Numbered from the stretch's first letter, positions 41,041-51,507 are shown. The stretch: DNA of 64,000 bases from an uncultured Lachnospiraceae bacterium (GCA_944377405.1 CALWES010000001.1:62001-126000); one strand, 5' to 3'. Notes: a model not told the origin generated them from the letters alone. A program made the numbers and translations.

Positions 41041-41188
41041 AAAGCTCCTTTCCGCAGGGGCGGGGAAGCCTCCTGCCGGTCCCCTTTCCGGGTCCTCTCT
41101 TCAGGCACTTTAATGCATATTAGATAATTTTATCACAAAACAAAAGCAGTGTGAACAAAAAACACACTGCTTTAAAAAAAATGTAAGA

Positions 41189-42481
41189 TTAAAGGAGCTG
41201 CTCTTTTTTGACGAAACCGTCTTCCACCATCTGCTGCAGGCTCATCATGACGCCGAATTTGCTGTGGTACCAGGTAAGTCCTCCCTGGAAATACACGGTG
41301 TAGGGCTCCCGCAGGGGGCCGTCACAGGAAAGCTCGATGGAGGATCCGGAGATAAAGCAGCCGGCCGCCATGATGACCTGATCGCTGTATCCCGGCATGG
41401 GGGCAGGCTCCGGAGTCACGAAGGCATCCACGGGAGCCGCCTTCTGGATCCCCTTTGAGAAGGAAATGACGCCTCTGGGATCGTGGAAGGTGATGGCCTG
41501 TATGATATCGTCCCGGGGTTCCGTACCGTTGGGGGTGACGTCAAAGCCCAGTCCCTCATAGATATTGGCTGCAAAAATGGCGCCCTTTACGGCAGAGGCC
41601 GCCACATGGGGTCCCATGAAGAAACCCTGATAAAGGAGCCGGCTGTTTCCGAGGGAGGGGCCTACCTCCTTCAGAAGGCCGGGAGCCGTAAGCCTTGCGG
41701 CTGCGTTCTCCACACATTCCCTGGTTCCGGCAATGTAACCGCCCACAGGAGCGATACCGCCGCCGGGGTTTTTGATGAGGGAACCTACGATCATATCCGC
41801 TCCCACATCCGTGGGTTCTGTCCGCTCGATGAATTCTCCGTAGCAGTTGTCCACCATGATGATGATATCCTTTTTGATCCCCCGGATGAAGCGGATCAGC
41901 TCTCCGATCTCCGGAACGGAAAGGGTATGCCGGTCTGCGTAGCCCCGGCTGCGCTGGATGGTGACCAGACGGGTCCGCTCATTGATCCCCTGGCGGATTC
42001 CCTCGTAGTCAAAGGCTCCGGTAGGCAGCAGGTCCACATAATGGAAGCTGACGCCGTACTCCTTCAAAGAGCCTCTGGAATCCCGGAGACCGATCACCTC
42101 CTGGAGGGTATCGTAGGGAAGGCCCACGGGAGAAAAGATCTCATCCCCCGGACGGGTGTTCCCGAAGAGGGCCGTGGCCAGGGCGTGGGTGCCGCAGACG
42201 ATCTGGCTCCGCACCAGGGCATCCTCCGTATGGAAGGTCCTGGCGTAGACCTCCTCCAGAGTGTCCCGGCCGATGTCGTTATAGCCGTAGCCGGTGGTCT
42301 CCAGCATGCAGGCTTCGGAAACATGCGCCTCCTGCATGGCCCGGAGGACCTTGATCTGATTGTATTCCGCAGTTTCATCGATCTGCGCAAATCGTTCCTT
42401 CAGGGAATCGGCGATCTTCTGACAGTAATGGAATACCTCGTCACAGATCCCGAAATCCCTATAGATATTTTCTGAGTTCAT
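41189..42481 (-). CDS. ynbB: PLP-dependent YnbB-type protein (aluminium-resistance / methionine gamma-lyase-like)
   Basis: The product is 430 aa, a fold-type I PLP enzyme. Motifs are SQIVCGTHALATALFGNTRPGDE, VTIQRSRGYADRHTLSVPEI, IIMVDNCYGEFIE and the PLP lysine in MIVGSLIKNPGGGIAPVGGYI. The family sits beside miaA/hfq/mutL in Firmicutes. The reaction has not been established for this protein. It overlaps the end of miaA by 23 bases. Confidence 0.88.
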   Translation of the reverse strand: MNSENIYRDFGICDEVFHYCQKIADSLKERFAQIDETAEYNQIKVLRAMQEAHVSEACMLETTGYGYNDIGRDTLEEVYARTFHTEDALVRSQIVCGTHALATALFGNTRPGDEIFSPVGLPYDTLQEVIGLRDSRGSLKEYGVSFHYVDLLPTGAFDYEGIRQGINERTRLVTIQRSRGYADRHTLSVPEIGELIRFIRGIKKDIIIMVDNCYGEFIERTEPTDVGADMIVGSLIKNPGGGIAPVGGYIAGTRECVENAAARLTAPGLLKEVGPSLGNSRLLYQGFFMGPHVAASAVKGAIFAANIYEGLGFDVTPNGTEPRDDIIQAITFHDPRGVISFSKGIQKAAPVDAFVTPEPAPMPGYSDQVIMAAGCFISGSSIELSCDGPLREPYTVYFQGGLTWYHSKFGVMMSLQQMVEDGFVKKEQLL

Positions 42482-43400
42482 TCAATACATCCTCTGTTTT
42501 ACTTCTGTCGATCCAGATCACGGAAGGCTCCCGCTTAAACCAGGTGAGCTGGCGCTTTGCATAGTGTCTGGAGTTCCGCTTGATCTGTTCGATGGCCTCC
42601 GGAAGACTGCATTCTCCCAGGAGGGCGGCATAGATCTCCCGGTAGCCGATGCCCTGCATGGCGGTGCTCTCCCGGGGGACCCCTGCTTCCATCAGGCCTC
42701 TGACCTCACGGACCAGACCGTTTTGTACCATAAGATCCACCCGTTTGTCAATCCTTTCATAGAGGGCCCCGCGGTCATCCGTCAGCACAAAGAACCGGAG
42801 ATCATAGGGGGAATCCGCCTTGCGGGCCTCCTGCCGGCGGTTGTGCTCCGAGATCCGTTCTCCATGGAGCTCGAAAAACTCCAGGGCCCGGATCACCCGC
42901 TTGATATTGTTCTTCGGGATCTTTTCAGCCGCCTCCGGGTCCACCTCCTGAAGCCTGTGGTGGAGAAAGGCTGCCCCCTCCGGCCCCCGCTTTTCCGCTT
43001 CCTTAAGAAGATCCCGCCGGAAGGGATTGTCCTTCTCTGCGGAAGGCTCCTCCGTAAAGTCGATGTCATAGATCAGGGCCTGGATATAAAAGCCCGTTCC
43101 TCCGCAGATGATGGGGACATGTCCCCTTTCCGCCACCTGTCGGATGGCCTCCTTTGCCATGGACTGGAAACGGACCACATTGTAGTCCTCAAAGGGACTG
43201 ATGACATCGATGAGGTGGTGGGGGACCCCAAGGGTCTCCTCAGGAGTCACCTTTGCGGTGCCGATGTCCATCCCCCGGTAGACCTGCATGCTGTCTGCGG
43301 AGATCACCTCGCCGCCGATCTCCTGGGCAAGGGCTGCTGCCGTCCCGCTTTTTCCAACGGCTGTGGGGCCGGCAATGATGATCAGCTTCTGCTTATCCAT
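42459..43400 (-). CDS. miaA: tRNA dimethylallyltransferase
   Basis: The product is 313 aa. The P-loop is IAGPTAVGKSGTAA. DSMQVYRGMDIGTAKVT, VPHHLIDV and ICGGTGFYIQALI follow, and the C-terminal RHYAKRQLTWFKRE. It transfers dimethylallyl to A37 of tRNAs reading U-initial codons; MiaB, also in this cluster, methylthiolates the product. No Hfq gene is adjacent. Confidence 0.96.
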   Translation of the reverse strand: MDKQKLIIIAGPTAVGKSGTAAALAQEIGGEVISADSMQVYRGMDIGTAKVTPEETLGVPHHLIDVISPFEDYNVVRFQSMAKEAIRQVAERGHVPIICGGTGFYIQALIYDIDFTEEPSAEKDNPFRRDLLKEAEKRGPEGAAFLHHRLQEVDPEAAEKIPKNNIKRVIRALEFFELHGERISEHNRRQEARKADSPYDLRFFVLTDDRGALYERIDKRVDLMVQNGLVREVRGLMEAGVPRESTAMQGIGYREIYAALLGECSLPEAIEQIKRNSRHYAKRQLTWFKREPSVIWIDRSKTEDVLNELRKYL

Positions 43401-43412
43401 GGCAGTCCTCCC

Positions 43413-45266
43413 TTAAACGATCCGCTTGAACTTTTTATCAAGCTCGTATTTGCTCATGCTGATGATGGTGGGCCGTCCGTGGGGACAGGCATAGGGGTTC
43501 TCCAGAGTCAGAAGCTCCTGGATCAGGGCTTCCATCTCCTCCCGGGACAGGTAGTTGTTCCCCTTTACCGCAGCCTTACAGGACATGGTGGCGATCCGGT
43601 CCCGCAGAAGATCCGGAGGCAGATTGCTTCCCCGTTCCTCCGACAGGCCGTCCAGGATTTCCAGAAGGAGCTCCTTTGAAGCTATGGAATACAGGTTTGA
43701 GGGAACGGCCCGGACCAGGAAATCCCGGTCGCCGTTTTCATCGATCTCATAGCCCAGGTCCTGAAAGAGCTGCAGGTTCTTCTGAAGGAGCAGGGCCTCT
43801 CCTGCACTCAGGGTTAGGAAAATGGGCGGCAGGATCATCTGGGATTCCGGCTGCTTCTTCCGGAAGGCTGCCATCATGCGTTCGTAATTGACCTTCTCAT
43901 GGGCGGCATGCTGGTCGATGATATAGAGTTTGTCGGAAAACTCGATGAGCCAGTAGGTCTCAAAGAGCTGGCCGATCATCCGGAAGGAGGGAAGGGAGGC
44001 CGGGTCCAGGAACTTCTTACCGGGATTTTCCGGCTGCTTCTCTTCTGCTCCTTTGGGAGCCTTCTGGTAACCCGTCTCCGGGGCCCTGTCAGAGAGGACC
44101 GGGAGCTCAGAGGGGATCTCCGAGGGAAGGGGAGCTGTCTTAAGCAGCAGGCTTTGCTGTTCATAACGTTCCTTTTTCTCCTCAAAGGGTTCCGCCTTCC
44201 GTTCCTTTTCCACGGGAAGGGAGCTTATGCCCATGGAAGGCTTTTCGCTCTTTTCCGGCTCCGGCTTTACCTCCGTAATGAGCTCCCGGCCCATAAGGGC
44301 ATTGGAGACCGTCTCATATACCGCCTGATAGATCCCTTCGTTGTCGGAAAAACGCACCTCCATCTTTTTCGGATGAACGTTCACATCCACCCGCTCCGGA
44401 TCGGTTTCGATATTGAGGAGCACAAAGGGGAAGCGATGGAGCATCATAAAGGGATGGTAGGCATCCTCTACGGCCTTTTCCACGATGGAAGAACGGACAT
44501 AGCGCCGATTCACGAAATAGACCTCAAAGTCCCGCTTTGCCCGGGCGATCACGGGCTTTCCGATATAGCCCCTGACGGTGATGCCCTCCCTGCTGTGCTC
44601 CACGGGGATCAGATTTTCAGAGATCTCCCGTCCGTATATGGTATAGATCACATCCAGAAGCTTTCCGGAGCCTGCGGTGTGGAGCTGGTTCCTTCCGTCG
44701 GCAGTCAGCCGGAAGCTGATCTCCGGATGGGAAAGGGCCTCCTTTTCCACCATATCCGTAATATGGGAGGTCTCGGTCTGCTTTGACTTTAAGAACTTTT
44801 TTCTGGCAGGCACATTGTAAAAAAGGTTCCTGGCGATGACGGTGGTCCCTTCGGGAGCCCCGATCTCCGTAAGGTCCAGCTCCCTGCCGCCGCTGATCCG
44901 GTAACGATAGCCGAACATGGATCCCTGCTCTCTGGTGATCATCTCCACCTCGGATACGCCGCTGATGGAGGCCAGGGCCTCACCCCGGAAGCCCATGGTA
45001 TGGATCCGGAAGAGATCGGAAGCTTCGGAAAGCTTCGAGGTGGCATGCCGGAGGAAGGCCTTCGGGATATCCTCCTTTTCGATGCCGCAGCCATTGTCGG
45101 TGACCCGGATCAGGCCTGTGCCCCCCTCCCGGATCTCAATGCTGATGCTTTTGGCACCGCTGTCGATGGAATTTTCCAGAAGCTCCTTTACCACGCTGTC
45201 GGGCCGTTCGATCACCTCTCCCGCAGCGATCTTGTCTATGGTTTCCCGGTTCAGTAAATTGATCAT
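43413..45266 (-). CDS. mutL: DNA mismatch repair protein MutL
   Basis: The product is 617 aa. The GHKL ATPase N-terminus includes GEVIERPDSVVKELLENSIDSGA, RVTDNGCGI and FRGEALASI. A charged linker (about 330-420) follows. The C-terminal domain has QHAAHEKVNYERMM (the QHAxxEx2Yx endonuclease-type motif), SCKAAVKGNNYL and CPHGRPTI. It is thus an endonuclease-type MutL, as expected for a genome without MutH. It overlaps mutS by four bases. Confidence 0.96.
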   Translation of the reverse strand: MINLLNRETIDKIAAGEVIERPDSVVKELLENSIDSGAKSISIEIREGGTGLIRVTDNGCGIEKEDIPKAFLRHATSKLSEASDLFRIHTMGFRGEALASISGVSEVEMITREQGSMFGYRYRISGGRELDLTEIGAPEGTTVIARNLFYNVPARKKFLKSKQTETSHITDMVEKEALSHPEISFRLTADGRNQLHTAGSGKLLDVIYTIYGREISENLIPVEHSREGITVRGYIGKPVIARAKRDFEVYFVNRRYVRSSIVEKAVEDAYHPFMMLHRFPFVLLNIETDPERVDVNVHPKKMEVRFSDNEGIYQAVYETVSNALMGRELITEVKPEPEKSEKPSMGISSLPVEKERKAEPFEEKKERYEQQSLLLKTAPLPSEIPSELPVLSDRAPETGYQKAPKGAEEKQPENPGKKFLDPASLPSFRMIGQLFETYWLIEFSDKLYIIDQHAAHEKVNYERMMAAFRKKQPESQMILPPIFLTLSAGEALLLQKNLQLFQDLGYEIDENGDRDFLVRAVPSNLYSIASKELLLEILDGLSEERGSNLPPDLLRDRIATMSCKAAVKGNNYLSREEMEALIQELLTLENPYACPHGRPTIISMSKYELDKKFKRIV

Positions 45267-47881
45267 TTCAGTTTATCCTGCAATTGATTGATGAAAAGCA
45301 GGGCCTCGATGGGGGTCAGGCTCTGGACATCCCGCTCCTGAAGCTCCTTAAGGACTGCCTGCTGTTTTTTGAATTCTTCCTTCGTCAGGTCTACCCGAAG
45401 CTTTCCTTCATGGCTTCCGGAGGCATTTGCTCCGATCCGGGCAGCTGCCTTTGTGATGTCTGCGTCGGAAAGCTCTTCGGAGATCTCCGTTGCCCGCCGG
45501 ATCACCTCCAGGGGGACGCCGGCCAGCTTTGCCACGGCGATACCGTAGGATTTGTCAGCTCCGCCGGGGATGATCTTCCGGAGGAATACCAGATCGTCTT
45601 CATTTTCCTTTACGGCGATACAGTAGTTGTGTACCCCGCTGATCTTGCCCTCCAGCTCCGTCAGCTCATGATAATGGGTGGCAAAGAGGGTCTTTGCGCC
45701 GATGGCCTCTCCTGCGATGTACTCCACCACAGCCCAGGCAATGGAAAGGCCGTCGAAGGTGGAGGTGCCCCTTCCGATCTCATCCAGGATCAGAAGGCTG
45801 TTTCTGGTGGCGTTCCGGAGGATGTTGGCCACCTCCGTCATCTCCACCATGAAGGTGGACTGGCCGCTGGCCAGGTCATCGGAGGCCCCCACTCTGGTAA
45901 AGATCCTGTCGCAGACGCAGATGTTGGCACTGTGGGCAGGTACGAAGGAGCCGATCTGGGCCATCAGGACAATGAGGGCCACCTGACGCATATAAGTGGA
46001 CTTTCCCGCCATGTTGGGGCCCGTGATGATGCTGAGCCGGTCCTCTCCGCTGTTCAGATGGGTGTCGTTAGCCACGAACTGCCCCTCAGAGATCATAAGC
46101 TCCACCACAGGGTGCCTTCCGTCCCGGATATCGATGAGACCGTTTTCATTGATCTTTGGCCGTACGTAATTATTCCGCAGGGCCACCACGGAAAGGGAAC
46201 AGAGGACGTCAAGCATTGCCAGGGAACGGCTGAGCCGGTGGATCCTGGAAGCCTCCGCCCCTACCCGGTCCCGGACCTGGCAGAAGATCTCGTATTCCAG
46301 GGCCCGGAGCTTCTCTTCCGCTCCCAGGATGGTCTGGGCCAGTTCCTCCAGTTTATCCGTGGTATAGCGCTCCCCGGTGGTCAGGGTCTGCTTGCGGATA
46401 TAGTCGGAGGGCACATTGTTTTTAAAGGAATTGCTGACCTCGATGCAGTAGCCGAAGACCTTGTTGAATTTGATCTTTAAGGTGCGGATACCGGTGCGCT
46501 CCCGCTCCTCCTGCTCAAGCTTCAGGAGCCAGTCCTTTCCCTGGGATTTGGCATCGAAAAGCCGGTCCGCCTCCTGGGAGTAGCCCCGTTTGATCATGCC
46601 CCCGTCCCGAAGGGAAACGGGAGCCTCCTCGTCAATGGCCCGCTCCAGCATGTCCGCGATCTCCGGCAGCTCATCCAGGCCCTCAAAGATCTCCCGAAGG
46701 AGGGGGGCTTCGAAGCTTTTTAAGACGGTCTTTACCGCAGGCACCATCTGCAGGGACTGGCGGAAGGCCAGCAGGTCCCTGGGATTTGCAGTCTGGGTAC
46801 TGATGCGGGACAAAAGCCGCTCCAGGTCATAAACAGGACGCAGGTATTCCAGGATCTCCTCCCGGTCGATAAAGCGTTCATTCAGCTCCGCCACCGCCTC
46901 CTGCCTGCGGAGGATCTCCTCCCTGGAAAGAAGGGGCTCCATGATGATGCTGCGCAGAAGCCTTGCTCCCATGGCTGTCCTGGTCTTATCCAGGACCCAC
47001 AGGAGGCTTCCCCGTTTTTCCTTTTCCCGCAGGGTCTCCAGAAGCTCCAGGTTCCGTACCGTGGAGGAATCCAGGATCATATACTGGCCCACATGATAGG
47101 GCTTGATATCCGTAATGTGTTCCACGGTGGAAAACTGGGTGTCGTAGACATAGCGCAGGGCTGCCCCTGCGGCGATAACGCCGGCAAAATAATCCGTAAG
47201 CCCAAGGCCGGACAGATCCGCCTTGAAATGCTCCTTCAGAAGCTGCCGGTCCTGGTCTTCGTCGAAGTAATGTCTTGGGGCCGTGTTCAGGGTCACGTGG
47301 AAGCGGTGCTTAAGCTCCTCGATGTCTGCCCCGGAAAAGAGGAATTCATCGTTGCAGATGATCTCCGAAGGGGAAAAACGGCTGATCTCATCCCAGAGCT
47401 CCTTCAGCTCCCGGACCTGGGTCAGAAGGAAGTCCCCCGTGCTGATGTCCAGGGTGGAGATGCCGAAGGTATTGCAGACATAGGCAATACTCATGAGATA
47501 GTTGTTCCGGCCCTCCTCCAGAGCCTCGTCCGCAGTAATGGTACCGGGGGTAACGATGCGGATGACCTCCCGCTTCACGAGGCCCTTTGCCAGCTTCGGA
47601 TCCTCCATCTGCTCGGCAATGGCCACCTTGTAGCCCTTCTTTACCAGACGGGTGATATAGTTTTCCGCAGCATGGAAGGGGATCCCGCACATGGGGGCCC
47701 GCTCCTTAAGGCCGCAGTCCTTTCCCGTCAGCACCAGCTCCAGCTCTGAGGCAGCGGTCTTTGCGTCCTCAAAGAACATTTCATAAAAATCTCCCAGACG
47801 GTAAAAAAGGATACAGTCGGGATACTGTTTTTTCGTTTCCAGATAGTGCGCCATCATGGGCGACAGCTTTTCTTCACTCAT
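45263..47881 (-). CDS. mutS: DNA mismatch recognition ATPase MutS
   Basis: The product is 872 aa. The mismatch-binding domain starts MMAHYLETKKQYPDCILFYRLGDFYEMFFEDA, which contains the FYE wedge motif. The ATPase domain has Walker A ITGPNMAGKSTYMRQ and the Walker B region LLILDEIGRGTSTFDG. The following THYHEL is also present. Length is normal. It starts 33 bases after miaB. Confidence 0.97.
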   Translation of the reverse strand: MSEEKLSPMMAHYLETKKQYPDCILFYRLGDFYEMFFEDAKTAASELELVLTGKDCGLKERAPMCGIPFHAAENYITRLVKKGYKVAIAEQMEDPKLAKGLVKREVIRIVTPGTITADEALEEGRNNYLMSIAYVCNTFGISTLDISTGDFLLTQVRELKELWDEISRFSPSEIICNDEFLFSGADIEELKHRFHVTLNTAPRHYFDEDQDRQLLKEHFKADLSGLGLTDYFAGVIAAGAALRYVYDTQFSTVEHITDIKPYHVGQYMILDSSTVRNLELLETLREKEKRGSLLWVLDKTRTAMGARLLRSIIMEPLLSREEILRRQEAVAELNERFIDREEILEYLRPVYDLERLLSRISTQTANPRDLLAFRQSLQMVPAVKTVLKSFEAPLLREIFEGLDELPEIADMLERAIDEEAPVSLRDGGMIKRGYSQEADRLFDAKSQGKDWLLKLEQEERERTGIRTLKIKFNKVFGYCIEVSNSFKNNVPSDYIRKQTLTTGERYTTDKLEELAQTILGAEEKLRALEYEIFCQVRDRVGAEASRIHRLSRSLAMLDVLCSLSVVALRNNYVRPKINENGLIDIRDGRHPVVELMISEGQFVANDTHLNSGEDRLSIITGPNMAGKSTYMRQVALIVLMAQIGSFVPAHSANICVCDRIFTRVGASDDLASGQSTFMVEMTEVANILRNATRNSLLILDEIGRGTSTFDGLSIAWAVVEYIAGEAIGAKTLFATHYHELTELEGKISGVHNYCIAVKENEDDLVFLRKIIPGGADKSYGIAVAKLAGVPLEVIRRATEISEELSDADITKAAARIGANASGSHEGKLRVDLTKEEFKKQQAVLKELQERDVQSLTPIEALLFINQLQDKLK

Positions 47882-47914
47882 AAAAGCTCCGTTTCGTGAT
47901 CGGTATATATCCCA

Positions 47915-49396
47915 TCAGACCATCTGTCCGATGTAGTAAAAGCCCCTGGACTCCACAAGCTTTACGGGAAGGATCTTTCCCACAAGCTCTGCCGGTCCCG
48001 GGAAGTGTACCAGGATATTGTTGGAAAGGCGGCCTGTAAGGAGCCCCGTTTCCGGCTGCTGCTCCTCCACAAGGACCGGAAGGGTCTTTCCCCGGTCCCG
48101 TCCGCTTTCCTCCCTTGCGATCCGGTCCACCAGCTTCAGAAGCCGGTCGAAGCGCTCCTTCACCACATCCTCCGGCACCTGGTCTTCCATTTTGGCAGCA
48201 GGGGTTCCGGTCCGCTTGGAATAGATAAAGGTGAAGGCTGCGTCAAAGCGGCACTGCTCCACCACGGAAAGGGTATCCTGAAAATCCTCCTCGGTCTCTC
48301 CCGGGAATCCCACGATGATATCCGTGGTGAGACTGATATCCGGGATGGCCCTTCTGATCTTCTCCACCAGCTCCAGATAGCCCTCTCTGGTATAGCGTCG
48401 GTTCATGGCCTTCAGGATCCGGCTGGAGCCGGACTGCATGGGAAGGTGGAGATGACGGCAGATCTTTGGCTCCTCTGCCATGACCCGGATCAGCTCCTCG
48501 GAGAGATCCTTGGGATGGGAGGTCATGAAGCGGACCCGCTGGATCCCGTCGATGCGGCAGACCTGTCTGAGAAGCTCCGGGAAGGACATCTCCGAGGGAT
48601 CGTCGTTTCCGTAGGAATTGACGTTCTGTCCCAGGAGCATCACCTCCAGGACTCCGTCGGCTGCAAGGCCTCTGATCTCGGAAAGGATATCCTCCGATCG
48701 TCTGCTCCGCTCCCGTCCCCGGACATAGGGCACGATACAGTAGGTGCAGAAATTGTTGCAGCCAAAGGAGATATTGACCCCCTGCTTGAAGGGATACTTT
48801 CTGGCATTGGGAAGCTCCTCTACGATGCGCTCCGCCTCCGGCAGAAGCTCCACCACCCGGCGCTCCCGGGCCTTTTTATTGTGTTCATCCTGCCGCTTCA
48901 TGAAAAGCCGGAACAGAAGCTCCGCCAGACTGTAGAGGTTATGGGTCCCGAAGATCAGATCCACATAGGGATATTTCTCCTGTACCTTTTCCACCTCGTC
49001 TGCTTCCTGCATCATGCAGCCGCAGATGGCGATGATCCTTTCAGGGTGTTCCTTCTTGCAGTGCTTCAGGTGTCCGAGGCGGCCGTAAAGATGCTCGTTG
49101 GCATTTTCCCGGATGGTACAGGTGTTGAACAGCACAAAGTCTGCATCCTCCTCCCGGTCCGTTTCCCGGTAGCCTGCGGCCTTAAGGGTTCCCAGGATCT
49201 TTTCACTGTCCCTGGCGTTCATCTGGCAGCCAAAGGTCACCACGCAGCAGGAGGGAGCCTGTCCGCCCCTCTCCTGCCCCTGGCTGGAAATGATCTGCTT
49301 TAGTGCGTCTATGAAATAGTACTGTCTTGCCGGTTCCTCCGAAGGAGCCTCCCGCAGGATCTCTTCATATCTGGTTAAATCTGTCTGATGATTCAT
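47915..49396 (-). CDS. miaB: tRNA-2-methylthio-N6-dimethylallyladenosine synthase
   Basis: The product is 493 aa. The N-terminal methylthiotransferase domain has CCVVTFGCQMNARDSEK and CGCMMQEADE. The radical SAM CxxxCxxC is in GCNNFCTYCIVPYVRGRERSR. A C-terminal TRAM domain follows (PVLVEEQQPETGLLTGRLSNNILVHF). It adds methylthio to the i6A37 made by MiaA. It leads the miaB-mutS-mutL-miaA-ynbB cluster. Confidence 0.96.
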   Translation of the reverse strand: MNHQTDLTRYEEILREAPSEEPARQYYFIDALKQIISSQGQERGGQAPSCCVVTFGCQMNARDSEKILGTLKAAGYRETDREEDADFVLFNTCTIRENANEHLYGRLGHLKHCKKEHPERIIAICGCMMQEADEVEKVQEKYPYVDLIFGTHNLYSLAELLFRLFMKRQDEHNKKARERRVVELLPEAERIVEELPNARKYPFKQGVNISFGCNNFCTYCIVPYVRGRERSRRSEDILSEIRGLAADGVLEVMLLGQNVNSYGNDDPSEMSFPELLRQVCRIDGIQRVRFMTSHPKDLSEELIRVMAEEPKICRHLHLPMQSGSSRILKAMNRRYTREGYLELVEKIRRAIPDISLTTDIIVGFPGETEEDFQDTLSVVEQCRFDAAFTFIYSKRTGTPAAKMEDQVPEDVVKERFDRLLKLVDRIAREESGRDRGKTLPVLVEEQQPETGLLTGRLSNNILVHFPGPAELVGKILPVKLVESRGFYYIGQMV

Positions 49397-49464
49397 GCAA
49401 TTTCCTCATTCCTGTCTGCCCGCTCTGTATCCGGGCATGCTGACCATATATTATAGCACAGAAC

Positions 49465-49497
49465 CATAAAAAATAGGAAGGCCAAAGAGGCCTTCCT
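49465..49497 (-). terminator. Terminator of the oligopeptide importer operon
   Basis: AGGAAGGCC (49475-49483) pairs with GGCCTTCCT (49489-49497) around five bases. On the minus strand ATTTTTTA follows. Confidence 0.82.
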
Positions 49498-49518
49498 GAT
49501 GGATGAAATTTTTTGGGA

Positions 49519-50502
49519 TCAGTCCGTGATCTCCTCTGCCCTGTGGCAGGCCACGAAATGGCCCTTCTCCAGTTCCCGAAGCTGAGGCCGTTCTGCCTTG
49601 CAGACCTCCGTAGCATAGGGGCATCTGGGAGCAAAGGGGCAGCCTGCCGGCACCTTCAGGGGGCTTGGAAGCTCTCCCACCAGCTTGATACGGCGGTTTG
49701 CCCTTGCCCGCTTCGGATCCGCCACGGGCCTTGCGGAAAGCAGGGCCTTTGTATAGGGATGCATGGGGCGCTCATAAAGGGTATCGCTCTCCGTAAGCTC
49801 CACAAGATTGCCGAGGTACATAACGCCGATACGGGTACTGATGTAACGCATCATGCTGAGGTCATGGGAGACAAAGAGATAGGTCAGTCCCATCTCATGC
49901 TGCAGATCCTCCAGCATATTGACCACCTGAGCCTGAATGGAGCAGTCAAGGGCTGCAATGGGCTCGTCGCACATGATGAATTCCGGGTTTACCGTAAGGG
50001 CTCTTGCGATACCGATACGCTGACGCTGTCCGCCGGAGAACTCATAGGGGAACTTCACCATATCGTCGGGCTTCATTCCCACCTTATTCAGGAGATATTC
50101 GATCCGGTCCTTCCGTTCGCCCTCTCCCATTCCGATCTGCTTTAATGGCTCCTGCAGGATCTCATCCACGTTCCAGAAGGGATTCAGGGAGGAGTAGGGA
50201 TCCTGGAAGATGATCTGGATCTTGTTCTGGAACTGCTGCATATCCTTGGGGGTGGCATTGGTGATGTCGGTGCCCTTATAGCTGACAGTTCCGCCGGTTA
50301 CATCATACATCCGGATCATGGTACGTCCCAGGGTGGATTTTCCGCATCCGGACTCTCCTACAAGACCGAAGGTCTCGCCCTTATAGATATCCATGGTGAT
50401 GCCGTCTACCGCTTTGACATACTGGGGTTTTCCGCCAAGGAAGCGCTTTACCGGAAAATATTTTTTCAGGTCTTTCAGTTCAAACATTTTTTCCGCGCTC
50501 AT
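49519..50502 (-). CDS. oppF: Oligopeptide/dipeptide ABC importer ATPase (OppF/DppF-like)
   Basis: The product is 327 aa: Walker A GESGCGKST, signature FSGGQRQRIGIARAL, Walker B FIMCDEPIAALD and switch FVSHDLSMM. A C-terminal oligopeptide extension has the Cys cluster typical of OppD/F (AGCPFAPRCPYATEVCKAERP), which in relatives binds a 4Fe-4S cluster. It follows oppD with no gap. Confidence 0.92.
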   Translation of the reverse strand: MSAEKMFELKDLKKYFPVKRFLGGKPQYVKAVDGITMDIYKGETFGLVGESGCGKSTLGRTMIRMYDVTGGTVSYKGTDITNATPKDMQQFQNKIQIIFQDPYSSLNPFWNVDEILQEPLKQIGMGEGERKDRIEYLLNKVGMKPDDMVKFPYEFSGGQRQRIGIARALTVNPEFIMCDEPIAALDCSIQAQVVNMLEDLQHEMGLTYLFVSHDLSMMRYISTRIGVMYLGNLVELTESDTLYERPMHPYTKALLSARPVADPKRARANRRIKLVGELPSPLKVPAGCPFAPRCPYATEVCKAERPQLRELEKGHFVACHRAEEITD

Positions 50503-51507
50503 TTAATTGCCTCCTTTCCGGGATTCCTCCTCACACAGATGGCACATGGCCCTGTGGGTGTCGGAGAAGGTATGGTAGGACGGAAGCTCCTTGCGGCAGC
50601 GCTCCGTCGCATATTCACAGCGCTCTGCGAAGGGGCAGCCCGCCGGAGGATCGATGAGGGAAGGCGGAAGGCCTTCGATGGCCTGAAGCCGCTCTCCTTC
50701 CTTCAGTTCCGTGGAAGGGATGGCCCGAAGGAGGGCCTTGGTATAGGGATGCTTCGGATCGTAGAAGATCTCATCGGAAGTTCCCGTCTCCATGATCAGT
50801 CCGCCGTACATGATGGCAATACGCTGGCATACGGTGGCCACCACACCCATGTCATGGGTAATGAGAACGATGGAGGTATGGTACTGCTCCTCCAGCTCCT
50901 GAAGAAGGTCCAGGATCTGGGCCTGAATGGTCACGTCCAGGGCCGTGGTGGGCTCGTCTGCGATCAGCATCTTGGGATTGCAGGCAAGGGCCATGGCGAT
51001 CAGAACTCTCTGACGCATACCGCCGGAGAACTCGTGGGGATACTGCTTCAGTCTGGACTCTGGTGCGGGAATGCCCACCTTGTCCAGCATTTCAATGGAT
51101 TTTTTACGGATCTCAGCCTTATCCGTCATGCCCAGATTTCTGCGAAGTACCTCTTCCATGTGCCTGCCGACGGTCATGACCGGATCCAGGGCCGTCATGG
51201 GATCCTGGAAGATCATGGTCATATCCCGGCCCCGGAGTTTCCTGTACTCCTCATCGGAAAGGGCCGTCATCTCCGTATCGTGGAGCTTCAGGCTTTCGGC
51301 CTGGATGGTGGCATTGTCGGGGAGGATTCCCAGAACAGCCTTCATGGTGACGGACTTTCCGGAACCGGACTCTCCTACGATGCCGACGATCTCACCCTGA
51401 TAAACGTCGAGATTCACGCCTCTGACAGCCTTTACTTCCTGACCTCTGGCATGGAAGGTGACGTTCAGGTCTCTGACTTCTAATACTTTTTCCCTGTTAT
51501 CAAGCAT
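50503..51507 (-). CDS. oppD: Oligopeptide/dipeptide ABC importer ATPase (OppD/DppD-like)
   Basis: The product is 334 aa: Walker A GESGSGKSV, signature FSGGMRQRVLIAMAL, Walker B MLIADEPTTALD, and the C-terminal Cys cluster AGCPFAERCEYATERCRKELP. ATG 51507 is preferred to the GTG three codons upstream, which lies in the ribosome-site sequence AGGTGAG. It overlaps oppC by eight bases. Confidence 0.92.
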   Translation of the reverse strand: MLDNREKVLEVRDLNVTFHARGQEVKAVRGVNLDVYQGEIVGIVGESGSGKSVTMKAVLGILPDNATIQAESLKLHDTEMTALSDEEYRKLRGRDMTMIFQDPMTALDPVMTVGRHMEEVLRRNLGMTDKAEIRKKSIEMLDKVGIPAPESRLKQYPHEFSGGMRQRVLIAMALACNPKMLIADEPTTALDVTIQAQILDLLQELEEQYHTSIVLITHDMGVVATVCQRIAIMYGGLIMETGTSDEIFYDPKHPYTKALLRAIPSTELKEGERLQAIEGLPPSLIDPPAGCPFAERCEYATERCRKELPSYHTFSDTHRAMCHLCEEESRKGGN